From Ectocarpus siliculosus (taxonomy: Eukaryota; Sar; Phaeophyceae; Ectocarpales; Ectocarpaceae), in contig FN648508.1 of assembly GCA_000310025.1 (NCBI GenBank), positions 1 to 64,000 on the forward strand: a stretch of DNA of 64,000 bases, written 5' to 3'. The position numbers and the translations under genes were made by a program. The notes below the pieces were generated by a model. It was not told where the DNA came from and did no database searches. It saw nothing but the letters and a program-made list of their open reading frames with translations. This document shows positions 1-10,881 of the stretch, piece after piece (positions within the stretch are counted from its first letter, which is position 1; every line of letters begins with the position of its first letter).

Positions 1-507
1 GGGCGCTGAGCGTCCCCTGCGTGCAAAGTCTTCAGTCTTCTTGTGCACCCGCGTCTGGGGGAAGAGAACGCTAGTGCAGTCAAACAAATAGTTGAGGAAG
101 CGAGAGGAAGGAGCGTGGGAGTTAGGGCCTTGATGGATCCATCAGTGCAAATGCGGTCCAGGCAAAGATAGCAGCAGACGCAGCCGCGGCCGAAGCCGCA
201 CCCGCGTACGACGGCGCCGTAGCCAACGCCGCCGCAGCCAACGCCGCCGCCGCAGACGCTGCCGCCGCTGTAAACGCTGCCGCAGCCGCTGTCGCAGCCG
301 CCGACGCAGCCGCAGCTGCAGCCGCTCCCCCGGCAGCCGAGCACAACGGCGGCGACGCCCCCCCTGCAAACAACGGACCAGAGGAGGGTGCCGGCGCGAA
401 CCCACTCGGCGGTATCCAGGCCATGCTCACCCAGTTCATGAACGCTCACCAAGCTCAAATGGCGGCCTTACACCAACAGGTGGCGCAGCAGGGACAGATC
501 CTGCAGT

Positions 508-509
<2 letters not shown>

Positions 510-536
<27 letters not shown>
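510..536 (+). repeat. (CAG)9 microsatellite in DIRS copy A
   Basis: Nine uninterrupted CAG triplets lie in the gag-like region. The matching tract in copy B (29792-29830) has thirteen, so the tract has changed length since the two copies separated. Confidence 0.9.
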
Positions 537-538
<2 letters not shown>

Positions 539-681
539 ACAACAGCAGCAGCAGCCACAGCAGCAGCAACAACCCGCCGGCGGCATTCCCCCGCCACCTC
601 CGCCGCTTCCCCACCCCCGCAGGTCCCGCCACCCCCGCAGGCCCCGCCGCAGCAGGTGGCGGCGCCGCAGCCGCTACGATC

Positions 682-682
<1 letters not shown>

Positions 683-742
<60 letters not shown>
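683..742 (+). repeat. (CAG)20 microsatellite in DIRS copy A
   Basis: Twenty CAG triplets, against ten in the matching position of copy B (29977-30006). The length differs in the opposite direction from the first tract, which argues for ordinary slippage. Confidence 0.9.
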
Positions 743-744
<2 letters not shown>

Positions 745-3700
745 GCAACTCCGTCAGCCCAGTGTGGGCAACTTCAGCATGACGGTCAACGGTGGCAGGG
801 TCGGTGGAGGAGGGAACCAGGGGCGCGGCGCCGGAGGGAGGGGTGGTGGGGGGAGGGGTGGTGGGGGGAGGGGAGGTTTCTGACAGGTTGGGCTCTGCCA
901 TACGGCAAGGCCGACAGTAGGTGCGGGAGGGGAGTCAGGACACGCTGGTACCTGGTTCGCCGACGTCGCCAGGTCCGTGGGGCCTCGGGACGCGCCCACG
1001 CCGGGGTCGGTTTCGCCGGCCCTGTTTCACGGTGAGCAACTCAAGTTGAGCAATATACGGTCGCGCAGCAAGGTATAGGTGGACTAACCACACGCACCCG
1101 TCTGGTAGCTCCACAAACCTCGACGTAGCCGAATCTCGCCCACCTGTACGATCGGATAGTAGGTTGTCCCCACACTCCAGGCCCGGCGCCCTCGAAATGT
1201 CGACACAACCACCGTTTTCCTACACGAATTGACGAGATCCCGCCACGAACACGCGAAGCAGGCCGACGGGCATCACCGCTGACCAGAATGGTAGACATGT
1301 CATGTCACCTGTCTCCCACACAACCCGCAGACGTAGGTGTGTCGGACACAGGGAGACTTTCGTCTCTCCCACAACGCGTAGAAGTCGGCGTTTCGGACAC
1401 AGGGCTCGCCTCGCCTCTCACACGCCCCCCGGGGTTTTCAGCGTCAGACGCGCTGCAGCCAACGTCTCCAACGCCGCTAGCAGCCTTGAACGCGTCAGCG
1501 GCGACGCATCACCCGTCTCGCACACAATCCCACGAGGCAGGTGTACCAGACGAGCACAATCGACGCTTCTCACTTCGGTCACCGCGCCTGACGCGTCAGA
1601 CGCGACCTGTCCTCGAAGTCCCACCCTACCAGCAAAGGTCCAAGGGTCGGCACTACGACGACAACCGTCTCTCACGCACCACGCACACTTCGCCCCCACG
1701 CACCAGCTCCAGCGCAATACACAACCTCCGTAGGACTGCGCTCGACCAACAGCACGGAACAGCGAGTCTTGCGTTATCGTAGCCCTCCCCACGTCGGGTC
1801 ATCATCGATTCCCAATGGCCAAGGGCGCAGTGAAACACAGCGAAAACACGTGGCGAGGTGGCACGAGGACAGAGCAACACTCGGAAAAACAAACCTCGAA
1901 CAACCAGAGAGAGAACGAATTCTGTATCAACTAGCAGAGGTTTGCACGCAAATGATGCGAGACAATCGTGGTTCGGTAGGGAAGGTAGCACGGTCGCTCG
2001 GCGGAACCCTGGTTACACCACCGGTAGACCCGAACCACGTCAGACAATATTTCGGGGACCTGAAAGGTTTTCACAGATCGAAGAGCTGATGACAATCGTT
2101 ACTGGAGGGGTACCAGTGCTTGCCCCCCCGTCCAAAGCCGACCTTGCAGGCGCACTGAACTTCGGAAACCACCGGTCGGCTGACGAGCACCTACCAGTCA
2201 TTTGGAAAAAACTCGCAGAGGACGTACGTAGAGAGAGATGCCTCGTTATTCAAAAATCGGCGGCGTATGAAATCCCAAACCTGCGCGTGTCGCCGTTGGG
2301 AGCGGTCGTTACCCACAAGGTTAGGATAATCAACGACTTGCCTTTCGACGCTGAAAACAAAGGAGTAAAAGGAGGACTCAACGCTGACACAGACGTCGAC
2401 CGTGTACCCCCTAGCCTCTGCGCCGAAGCCCTGCCAAAATTCCTGTCGGAGCTAGTTAGCCTGCGAGCCAAAAACCCAAAGCTCCGCATCCTCATGTCAA
2501 CGACGGACGTCAACGACGCCTATCGCAACGTTCGAGTAGAACCTGAGCACGCACACAACTTCAGCTACGTAGTCGACGACCTCGTCGTCATCGATTTCCG
2601 CCTGACTTTCGGTTGGACCGGCTCCCTGGGACATTTCGGAGTTATGGCATCCGCGGCTGAACACTCGCACTGTAATACCAATCTCGACAACGTGCAGTTG
2701 CTGCCCGAAGGAGTAAACATGAATAATCACGTAAGAATCATCGAACCGTGGGAGGAAGGCGACCCTACGCCCGTGCCGGATGACGCCACAGTTCACGCCA
2801 CAAAAAGGAGGCGATCGGTCGAGCAATTTCACGTCAGTCGTTTATGTAGATGATCACGATCACGGCCTCCTGAGAACCCAGCAATCGGCCGACGACCTGT
2901 CAGCGCTGACTGTGTCCGCGTCTTTAGCATCAGACTACGTTCGCTTGTTCGGCCCGGGAGAACCGGGGGAGACTCCTATACTCGCGCCGAAGAAGAGTTT
3001 GAACTGGGACACGCAGCTTGAATTCTTAGGGTTCGTCATCGACTCGCACGAGCTAAAAATCTCTTTGACGACGAAGAAAGCAGAGGCGATAAGAACAGCC
3101 TTAGAAATCGACTGGCCGCGCCACAAGCGTGAAGCGACAGCGCAAGAAGTGTTTAGCATAGCCGGGAAGCTGTGGAACCTCACGTACGTGGTTCGGGCCG
3201 GAAAGTACTTCGTCTGGAGGTTGTTGAGACTCACAGGACTCCACAGGAAACACACGAGAAACTGTAGCCACGTTGTAGAACTAGGGAGAGAGTTCCACGA
3301 CGACCTGGATTTTTTCAGGGGGGAAATCGAACACGAATTGCTCACAGCTGGAGAGTCGCTGAACGCCCCGTGCTACGGTGTCGTAAAACGCCAGCCAAAT
3401 CGACTTTATCTATCAGACGCTAGTTTCGACGCCATTGGCGGCTTCTGTCCAGAGAAAAGGGTGTTTTGGAGACACGACTTGCCGTTGGACTTCGCAACTG
3501 AATTGAAACAAAAGGCCGCGCGTCGGGAGACCTGCAGCGTCACGATCAATCTACTCGAACTCCTGGGCGTGGTAGTGACCGCCTGGGTAATGCACAGTCT
3601 CGTAGGGGATCGCCCACAAAATAACAACGACCCTGTCTTGATGCGCGGTGACAACATGGCGGCCGTCACATGGTCAAACCGGTGCGGCGGGGCCAGAGAC

Positions 3701-5396
3701 AAACGCGCGTGTTTGATGATGAGAATGCTAGGACGACTCGAGATTTCGGGAGAATGGAGTTACGAGGCAAGACACCTCCCGGGCGTAAAAAACACGCTCG
3801 CGGACGGGATCTCTCGATGGCCGAGGTCGGAACTAGCCGATAGGGTCCGACAATTCACCAACACAAACGATTGGCGTGAGATACCACTCGGTTCACGCGG
3901 AGAAAAAGTGTGTTCCTTCGTACTGCAGAAAAAGAACCTACAACCCCGTCACGATCGAACGTTGTGGAATCTCATGATGACACCTCACTAAAAATCATCG
4001 ACCAAACAACCCCCGTGACCTCCAACGTTTCCTCGAACCCTCCGCTTACGGACGCTTCAGGAACAGGGCAGGAAGGAGGGGGGATGAGCACGGAAGTCGC
4101 GCGGTTGGTGGATACTTTAGTGAGCGCGTCGATCGGGGGCAGCACGCACAAGGTGTATGCCGCGAAGTGGAAGACGTGGTTGGAATTTATGAAACACAAG
4201 GGCAAAGAACCATGGTTGAATTCGATGGACGAGCCCGAGATCATCGCGCTCCTCCTCGAATTTATGACGTGTCGTTTTGTTTTCGTTCAACAACCAGCAG
4301 TCCACAGTTCGGGGATACCTTGCGGCTATCAAGTTTTACCATAAGCTATGTACAGGGTGGGAGCCTCCCACGTCGCACTGTATGATTACGGCGGCAGGGA
4401 AAGGGATTGATCGCATTCGAGGGATGACGGGCAAGCAAGCGCAAGTGAGGTTGCCCCTCACGTGGTCGATGTTGTCGCAAGGCTTCCACACGGTTGCGAG
4501 TGCTCCGGATGGAGGAAAGAGGAAAAGTTTTCTGGCTAGGACTGACGCTGTCGTATTTTCTCCTGTGCCGAGCTTCGGAATTGTTCGCGTACGCGAACGG
4601 CCTCGTCCATCCAGATTTATTTCTGTTTGACGCGTGACTACTTGAGGTTCTTTCAAGGAGACATTCAAGTGGAGGCTGAAGATAGAGCGCGCGCGGATTC
4701 AGTCAGGATTCATTTCGTGGCGTCAAAAGCAGATCAGAATCGAGAGGGATGCACGATTACACGCACCCGCAGCCCGAAGTCGGAGGAATCTGGTAGGGCG
4801 CCTTTCGGAGCCTTCGAAGCGATCGTGGAGCTCCTGAACGTACACCCGAGCCTTCCCGGACGTGCCCCTTTGATGACGAGGATGGGTGCATCTGGGTGGA
4901 AGGTGGTTACTCGCGTGGAAGCTGTAGTCGCGCTGAGGAGGATGGTTGCTTGTGCAGGGAAGGATCCGGCACAGTACGCATTGCACTCGGGTCGCATTGG
5001 TGGCGCCACGCAATTAGCCGCGCAAGGCGTGTCGGACTTACAGATTCAGCGGGCTGGGCGCTGGAAGTCGCGAGCGTTCATGGTGTACGTAAGGGAAGCG
5101 GGAGAAGGAGCAGAAGCGGTTTCCGTGGGACTTACAGGAGGAAGATGAGAGTAAAACAGTACACTCAGCCTGCACAGTGGCGTGGTTTTCAGATAGCTTG
5201 GAAGAGGCTATTCTCGTATCGGATTGGCTGAGTCGTGAATTCGAGTATCGTATAGGGACATCGTAGGGGCAGGACCCAGAAGAGTGGAGGTACGGTTCGT
5301 CTACATGTGATCTATATTGTCTCGGGTTTTCATCATTTTTCACGTAGAAGATTAGAAAAAAAATGCCAGAATTCTTGAGCCTATAACAAACAACTG

Positions 5397-6702
5397 CACC
5401 AACCCTATTCAGCTAGGTAGGGGGGTGGGAGCACCGAAGATTGCTGGTGTCATGGGGGGTATCGCACCATGCTTGGTTATTGGGGCGTTTCTTACGTTGT
5501 GGCCGAGATCGAGCTATGTTTCTTGGCCCTTTCTTCGTATTTCAAAGCTTAGCCTTTTTTCCTAACGCAAGTTTTCTTTAAAACTCTTGCGGGCTTTATC
5601 TGTACACGTTACGGAGGGAGCCTGCGAAGTTATCCTCAAGTGAAGAAAGAAAATAAACTCATCACGGGAGTTCCACCACCGAGTGTCAAGACACTATTCT
5701 ATCACGGTGTACGATGTGCCTCGACAGGTAGCTTACCCGGTGCATGTGTCCACAACGTCAACGGCACGTACGTGTTGTCTTACGCTTCGGACCGAGGTCG
5801 CCAATACGAAGCATCTAGACGTTGTCGGGCGCAACAGCATGTCATGTGCGAAATATGGCACAAGATTAACCCGCTCCATCCATGTGTTCGCCCTCCCGAC
5901 ATAAACCAGGAAGGGGAGAGGCAGAAATCCCTTCGTGATGAGTAAGCTGTTTCACAAACGGTCGATTCGTGAATGGCAGGGCACAGCCCATGGATCAAAC
6001 ATCCAAGGACACTCTGTTCTCAGTCAAATCCTCCTCACGTGCTGGTGCATCTGCAGGAGATGTGCTACACATCATCGACAGGCTACACCAATCAAAAACA
6101 CATCGACAGCATTTGCAAGCACAGCAGCAGTGCAAGCTTGTTTGGGTGTTCGGTTCAAAGTGTTGCTTTCATTCACATACACCAGTTCAGTTCAAAGAGG
6201 TGTCGACGCAGCACGCCTCTCGAGTGTACGCATCATGGTCAAGCCTGACACGACGACTCGACAAAACCAACAGAGCAAAACGGGCAACAGCATCTACCGG
6301 CGCCATCCACAATGTCAAGTGTCGCAACGCCAGGCGCAGTTGACACAAAACACCACCAACAACATGGGCCCCAATCTCCTAGCACCCTCGCCTCCGAACA
6401 GTAACCGCAAGCCTCACGCACGACGGTGCACCGCACGAACCAACCACGGAATACACGGTCGGTATTTTCTACATCCGTCGACATGACACCGCTTCTATGA
6501 GCCTAAATGAAAATAGAACGCCGCGGCGCCAAAGCATCATCCGGTTCTCGGTCTAGGAAAGAAGAGGCTCCCCCTCCCCCCATCGCAGAATTCTAAACAA
6601 AAAAACAATAAAACATAGTCACAACACGTCACCGCTATTCACAAAAGCGCGCCCAGCAACAAAACCGGTGCAAAAGGTCTGAACAACGCACGGACTAGAA
6701 AT
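5397..6702. other. 3' flank of LHCF-1, array spacer
   Basis: There is no supported gene here. The first ~160 bp recurs at 23224-23383 and 34662-34815. The stretch from about 5600 to 6700 recurs downstream of LHCF-2, -3, -4 and -5 (about 17130-18295, 24640-25810, 34860-35964 and 41540-42703). Short open frames on both strands carry indels and non-conservative changes between copies, so I read it as duplicated non-coding spacer and LHCF 3' UTR rather than a second gene. Confidence 0.6.
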
Positions 6703-9246
6703 CTAGTTGAAGGTGTATCCCGCGCCAAGGAGGTCGTTGATCACGTACGGCTTGTTGTTCAGCTCCTCGTGCACCATCAGGGCCAGGATGCCCATCTGTG
6801 CCGCGCGCCCGTTGTTCAGCTCGATCGCGCGCTTCGATGCCTGTGTCTCCTCCGACATCGCGTCCCACGAGGACCCGAACGGGTTGCCGCCCAGGGTGAA
6901 GTCTCCGGGGAACGAGCCCTCCACGTTCTTCATCACAGCCAGCTCAAGGAAGCCGATGAACGCGAAGATCTGGGCGAGGCCCGCCGGGGGGATCTTCGAC
7001 AGAGCGGCCACGCCGTTCGGCATGTCCGCGAACGACAGGTTCGCCGAGTTCGAGAGCATGCCGGGGAGCCGGGTGTTCTGCTGGGTCAGGTGACCGGCGA
7101 TGGCGAGCATAGCAATGCGCCCGTGCTTCACCTCCACGTACCGGAGGCGCTCGAACCGCTCCTGGTCCGCGTCCTCGAGGAGGCCGAGCGGGTCCCAGAA
7201 TCCGAGGGGGGGCTGCGCGCCGATCTCCGACTCGAACGACATCTTCATGGCCGAGGACGACTTGGCCGGGGTGGCCACGGCGGCGCCGTTGAACGCGCTG
7301 TGGTGTTTAGTTGGTGGGGGTGGTCGAAAGTGGGGGAAAACAGGGAAAAGGGGAGGAGAGGGAAAAAGTGAAACGGGGACAGGGATTAGATTCTGGAAAC
7401 TATTTCAAGCAGATTGAAAAGCTGAGAGCAGGCACTGGCGGATCATTTCAAACTCCCTTTCATTAAGTTCAAGAATATTTCCAAAGGACCTGACGCCCAA
7501 TATGAAAGGGACTAGCAGTCGTGAGGGGAATACGTTATGCAAGTACAACAGAGGCGTTCGGTCGTGAGAAAGGCGCTGTCTTGCGACTAGTCCACGTCTC
7601 CCGTTGTGGGGAACGACAAGTAAGTTTGGTCATGGGACAAAACCATACTCTCTTTTCTTAGTATGACACAACGAATCCATCCTGATCTATACAAAAGAGT
7701 CTAAATGAATACATACCCACCCATACCTCATAGACTACCTGCTGAAGAAATAACAAGAGATTAATCGAAGAGATGAATACTCACTACAAATACATTTTAC
7801 TTGCGGTTTTTGGTTTGCACGGTTGGTCAAAATCGGAACCGACGACGACATAGTAGATAGAGAGGAGGCACAGACTTACAGCAGTCGTGGGAGCAAGTCA
7901 GTGGGAGAGAGAAAGAACTGAGAGAGGTCTTCTTGATGAATGAACGCAAGCCACCACTCTTAATTAATTGTATCCCCCTCGGGACGTAATAAGAGTCTGT
8001 TCAGGCGAGATGTTTGACCACAGAGGTGAGTTGGATTAGCGATGTCAGCGGAAGCTACCTATATATCTACGAAGTACCGAGCAACATACAGCGCTATCTC
8101 CCCTGTGGGTAACAGGCTCAACGAGACGGTTTCGTAGCCGTCATGTATCTCTCTGCCTCTGTATGCTAGCCCGGAAGGTGTTGGGATTATTGCGGTTGTT
8201 GGGGTATGCTATTTGTATCACCCTTGTGCAATCGTATACACCTGACCGGACTGGATGAAAAATAGCTCGTCTGGTGGCCCCGTGAAACTTCAATCCTTCT
8301 GCCTTCATGTGTAGCATACAGGAACTACTGCATGTCCCTACGCAGCTCCGAGTGGGTTCGAATGTTCGTGGAGTGAAAGCAAGCACCGCAAGAGGAAAGG
8401 TGGAAAATACTGGTTGGTGGCTCCCTCCAATTTATGCCGATTAATATGCATAACTAACGGCAGTAATAGGTGTGAGAGGGTGTGTCGGCGAACACACAAA
8501 ACAAACAAAAAAAGCAAGGTGCTCCTGTTCGCGAAATCCCCGCGAAATCAGAGGTTCAACAGCTGACACGTGAAATACGTTGGAGGACTTGAGTCTGTTG
8601 AATGGCATCGACGCAGCCTCGTGAATTTTCAAACGCGAGCGCCGCTGCTGTTGCATTATACACAACCTTGTTTGTTTATCTCAAAGCACTGAATCGCGGG
8701 TCGTTGTGTCCAGACAGCGTCGTGCGTGTGCAGTGCGCAAGGAGCGAGGTATCCATGAGTGAGAACGTACGCACATGCAGATGGAGTCTCTTGCCAAAAG
8801 TTGTTCTCGTTGATACAACTCGCTGTCCCCATAATCTACACATCGAGACGCTGTTACCGAGCCGCTGCTAGAAATAAGGGCGTTCGAGAAAAGGAAGGTA
8901 CAAGGACAGCAGCTGCTGCGGTAGTTCTTTCGAAGCAACAGAAGAACTGGCGTGGAGGCTACGAACTTCTCTGGACATCGAACTCTGAAACTTGAAGCGG
9001 ACTCTCCAGAACAGCAGGAGAGCGGCTAGACTATGAGACAGACGAGGAGCTCATGTGATAGAATAGTAGCATCACCGCGACCTACAAACGGGGGGATCAC
9101 GTTGGCGTGCAGAAAGACAAGGAGATGAAATCACAGCAACCCAGCACATGCGATCACGCAACCTGCAACAACAGCTGATCTCACCTGGGTGCCACGAAGG
9201 CTTGGGCTCCGGCCACGCAGGCAGCGGCTACAACGCAGGACTTCAT
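6703..9246 (-). CDS. LHCF: LHCF-1: fucoxanthin-chlorophyll a/c light-harvesting protein, two exons
   Basis: Antenna protein of the thylakoid membrane. The family binds chlorophyll a, chlorophyll c and fucoxanthin and passes excitation to the photosystems. Exon 1 is 9185-9246 and exon 2 is 6703-7297 (both minus). The 1887-bp intron is bounded by GTGAGA and CACAG, and the codon split across the junction reads Ser21. The product is 218 residues. Residues 1-16 form a signal peptide (MKSCVVAAACVAGAQA), with Phe17 at the +1 position required for stramenopile plastid import; a short transit stretch follows, and the mature chain starts near Met40. Membrane helix 1 (about 74-92) holds the chlorophyll-binding E76, H79 and R81 (VEVKHGR). 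Helix 2 is about 126-143. Helix 3 (about 178-197) holds E180, N183 and R185 (ELNNGR). The length is normal for the family. The intron carries ~300 bp (about 7700-8040) missing from LHCF-2 and LHCF-3. The LHCF subfamily name is inferred and the member number cannot be assigned. Confidence 0.95.
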
Positions 9247-9360
9247 CTTGATGTGAGGTGGTGGTGGGAAGAGAAAGGTGTAGGATGTGGTGGGCAGAAA
9301 ACGGAGTGAGCGAAGGTGGCGGGGGCGTGTGGGCTGTCAACTCGGAAGGTCGAACGCCGC

Positions 9361-9410
9361 CATCCAGATGACATCAACTACAGCTCGGCCAATCACAGAC
9401 CGCGGGACTG
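9361..9410 (-). promoter_or_regulatory. Conserved upstream block of LHCF-1
   Basis: This block lies 115-164 bp upstream of the ATG. Read on the minus strand it holds an ATTGG (inverted CCAAT) box and TGATGTCATC, one base from the bZIP site TGACGTCA. The same block is present upstream of all six LHCF genes, including LHCF-6 whose surroundings are otherwise diverged. The regulatory role is an inference from this conservation. Confidence 0.6.
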
Positions 9411-9733
9411 TGGTTCACGAGGTCCGGGTAATGTAGTTTCGCCGCATTTTATCGTGCGCGAGGCCCGACCCACAAATCTTTGGGCGGTTGTGAGATCTTC
9501 GGCTTGCGTTTCTTGCGGAAACAGCGTGTTGCTCCTGCGCCAAGCGCTCTGACGTTCGAAGCACTTGGATCTACAATCCCTCTTTATCTTTCCCAGTATC
9601 CGAGCTGTGTCCACGTCATCCGGTGTCATGCGATCGATGTGGTTCTCGTTGTTTTGGGGCGATTTTCGAAGAAATCTTGCGCGACGCGGAAGCTAATACT
9701 TCACCGTTGTTGACATCCTGTCGGCTTGTGTTT
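9411..9733. other. Upstream spacer of LHCF-1
   Basis: Non-coding spacer shared with the flanks of LHCF-2, -3 and -4. The last point of simple collinearity with the LHCF-4 unit is 9607 (matching 38913). Beyond it the LHCF-4 unit carries this DNA inverted. No gene was seen. Confidence 0.6.
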
Positions 9734-10080
9734 TTCGGTAAAATTAGACCATCCGACTTGTCAATCAACTCGGGAAAATTAGAACATCCGACTAGTCAAC
9801 GTTGACTAGTCGGATGGTCTAATTTTACCGATTAAAAGATATGCTCAGAGCTCGTCAGCACCCGGCCGGATCACATGGGCTTGCGGCTTTGCCGCTTAAT
9901 CACTGGGATTGAGAGTAGGGATCTCCGGGGCGTACCCCTCGCCAGACGTCGCTGTTTGATAAACAAAATGGTGATTCTTTTGTAAGTGGACCTCTGGGAT
10001 TCGAACCCGTGCGTGCGTGCGTGGAACCTCGTGTAACGCTTTGACCATTAGACCACTGAGTGAGTCAGCACCGACTCAGT
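9734..10080 (-). repeat. 347-bp insertion with palindrome and tRNA-like pol III promoter boxes (SINE-like)
   Basis: The matching place in the LHCF-4 unit lacks this DNA, so it is an insertion. It starts with a hairpin whose 26-nt arms meet at 9800/9801, with one mismatch. On the minus strand it holds an A box (TGGTCTAATGG, 10045-10055) and a perfect B box (GGTTCGAATCC, 9998-10008). Their spacing of about 36 bp is normal for type-2 pol III promoters. Stems of a true tRNA do not pair well, so I call a tRNA-derived SINE or composite element, not a tRNA gene. Confidence 0.5.
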
Positions 10081-10153
10081 CTTGCGGAGCGAGGGTGTCA
10101 GTAGTGCTTGCGCCAAGCGCTCTGAGATTCGAAACAGTTGATTGAGTCTACAT

Positions 10154-10430
10154 AGGTCAGGTCAGGGGTTCGAATCCCGGCGTAAGCGAGCTTTTCTTGC
10201 AAAGTGAGTTTTTCTCTCGCTTCCGCTCCTGGCCTAGTGGATAGCGCTCGTTCGTGTGTACACAGAGGGAAGAGAGTGCTGAACTCTTCTCGCATAAAAA
10301 ATCGAAGGCAAAGTACCGCAGGAGGGGAAAGTAGAGAGAAGCTCTTCTGTGTGACCACGGGTTGGAGTAAACGGCACTAGTGCTGTGAGCGCTGATTTGA
10401 AGTGAAGATTAAAAAAATATATATATATAT
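10154..10430 (+). repeat. 277-bp insertion with tRNA-like fragments and A-rich/(TA)n end
   Basis: Absent from the corresponding (inverted) sequence of the LHCF-4 unit. It contains GGTTCGAATCC at 10167-10177 and TGGCCTAGTGG at 10230-10240, matching B- and A-box consensus but in the wrong order for a promoter. It ends in an A-run and (TA)n tract (about 10410-10434). The flanking GCTTGCGCC (upstream, in host sequence) can pair with GGCGTAAGC at its start. A SINE fragment is the likeliest reading. Confidence 0.4.
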
Positions 10431-10581
10431 ATATCTTTTTTCCTTCACCAGCGTCCGAGCGAGCGCGAGTCCCCGCTGCGTCCACGTCATAAATTTTCAG
10501 GGTACACGTCGGTACTGTTTTTTTAGGCGGATACAGGCGCGGCGGTATTTCAATGTGGCGGTACTTTTTTTGGCGGATCCC

Positions 10582-10881
10582 TGTAATGGAGCAACTAGTG
10601 TATTTGCATTGTACGAGCGTTTCATGAACGTTGTATGAGCGCTTATTGGATATTTTGAATTTTCTTTGGATATGGATATTTGGCGTCGTTGAGGGGTATC
10701 GGAGCAGCTTGAAGGAAGATCAAAATCCCAGCCCCGCTCCCTCACTCTCCGAGTGGGCGCTGAGCGGACCTGGTCTAAGAAGGCTAAACAAGAGATCAAA
10801 CAACAACTAACTGTGAGTACCCGAAGCCAGGAGCAACGAACTTGCTCCCTTCCCTCTTTTATTTCTCTGTTCCTCCATAAC
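10582..10881 (+). repeat. Left LTR of the Gypsy element
   Basis: A 300-bp direct repeat of 13268-13568, beginning TGTAATGGAG and ending CCATAAC, preceded by the target duplication ATCCC. Confidence 0.88.

Larger units (their letters stand above)
1..5396 (+). mobile_element. DIRS-like tyrosine-recombinase retrotransposon, copy A (left end outside window)
   Basis: Fossil retroelement. Parts in order: an Ala-rich then Gln-rich gag-like region (about 150-900) with a short helical stretch around 410-510; a reverse transcriptase region (about 2100-3100) with the YVDD-type motif near 2850; an RNase H-like region (about 3390-3830, 'YLSDASFDAIGG'); and a tyrosine recombinase (about 4080-5150) with the 'HSGRIGG' box and the later 'MVYVR' tyrosine. 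RT plus RNase H plus tyrosine recombinase, with no DDE integrase, is the signature of the DIRS group. No methyltransferase domain was seen. Coding potential lies in several frames, and the copy looks broken, with a few breaks. The right boundary is set where sequence shared with another LHCF unit resumes (about 5397). A near-identical copy lies at about 29003-34661, so the duplication is young. Confidence 0.85.

Noticed and set aside
5640-6486. Repeated open frames in the spacer downstream of five LHCF genes, possible extra gene
   Set aside because: Copies differ by frame-changing indels and non-conservative substitutions. An 80-codon minus frame near 6239-6484 keeps triplet indels, but these lie in a CAA microsatellite and the frame fails in the LHCF-5 unit.
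6769-7371. 200-codon open frame on the plus strand opposite LHCF-1 exon 2 (and equivalents at the other copies)
   Set aside because: It is the antisense of a GC-rich, strongly conserved exon; its sequence is low-complexity and breaks at silent LHCF changes.
9984-10070. A tRNA gene on the minus strand
   Set aside because: A and B boxes are good, but acceptor and T stems do not pair properly; treated as SINE-like.
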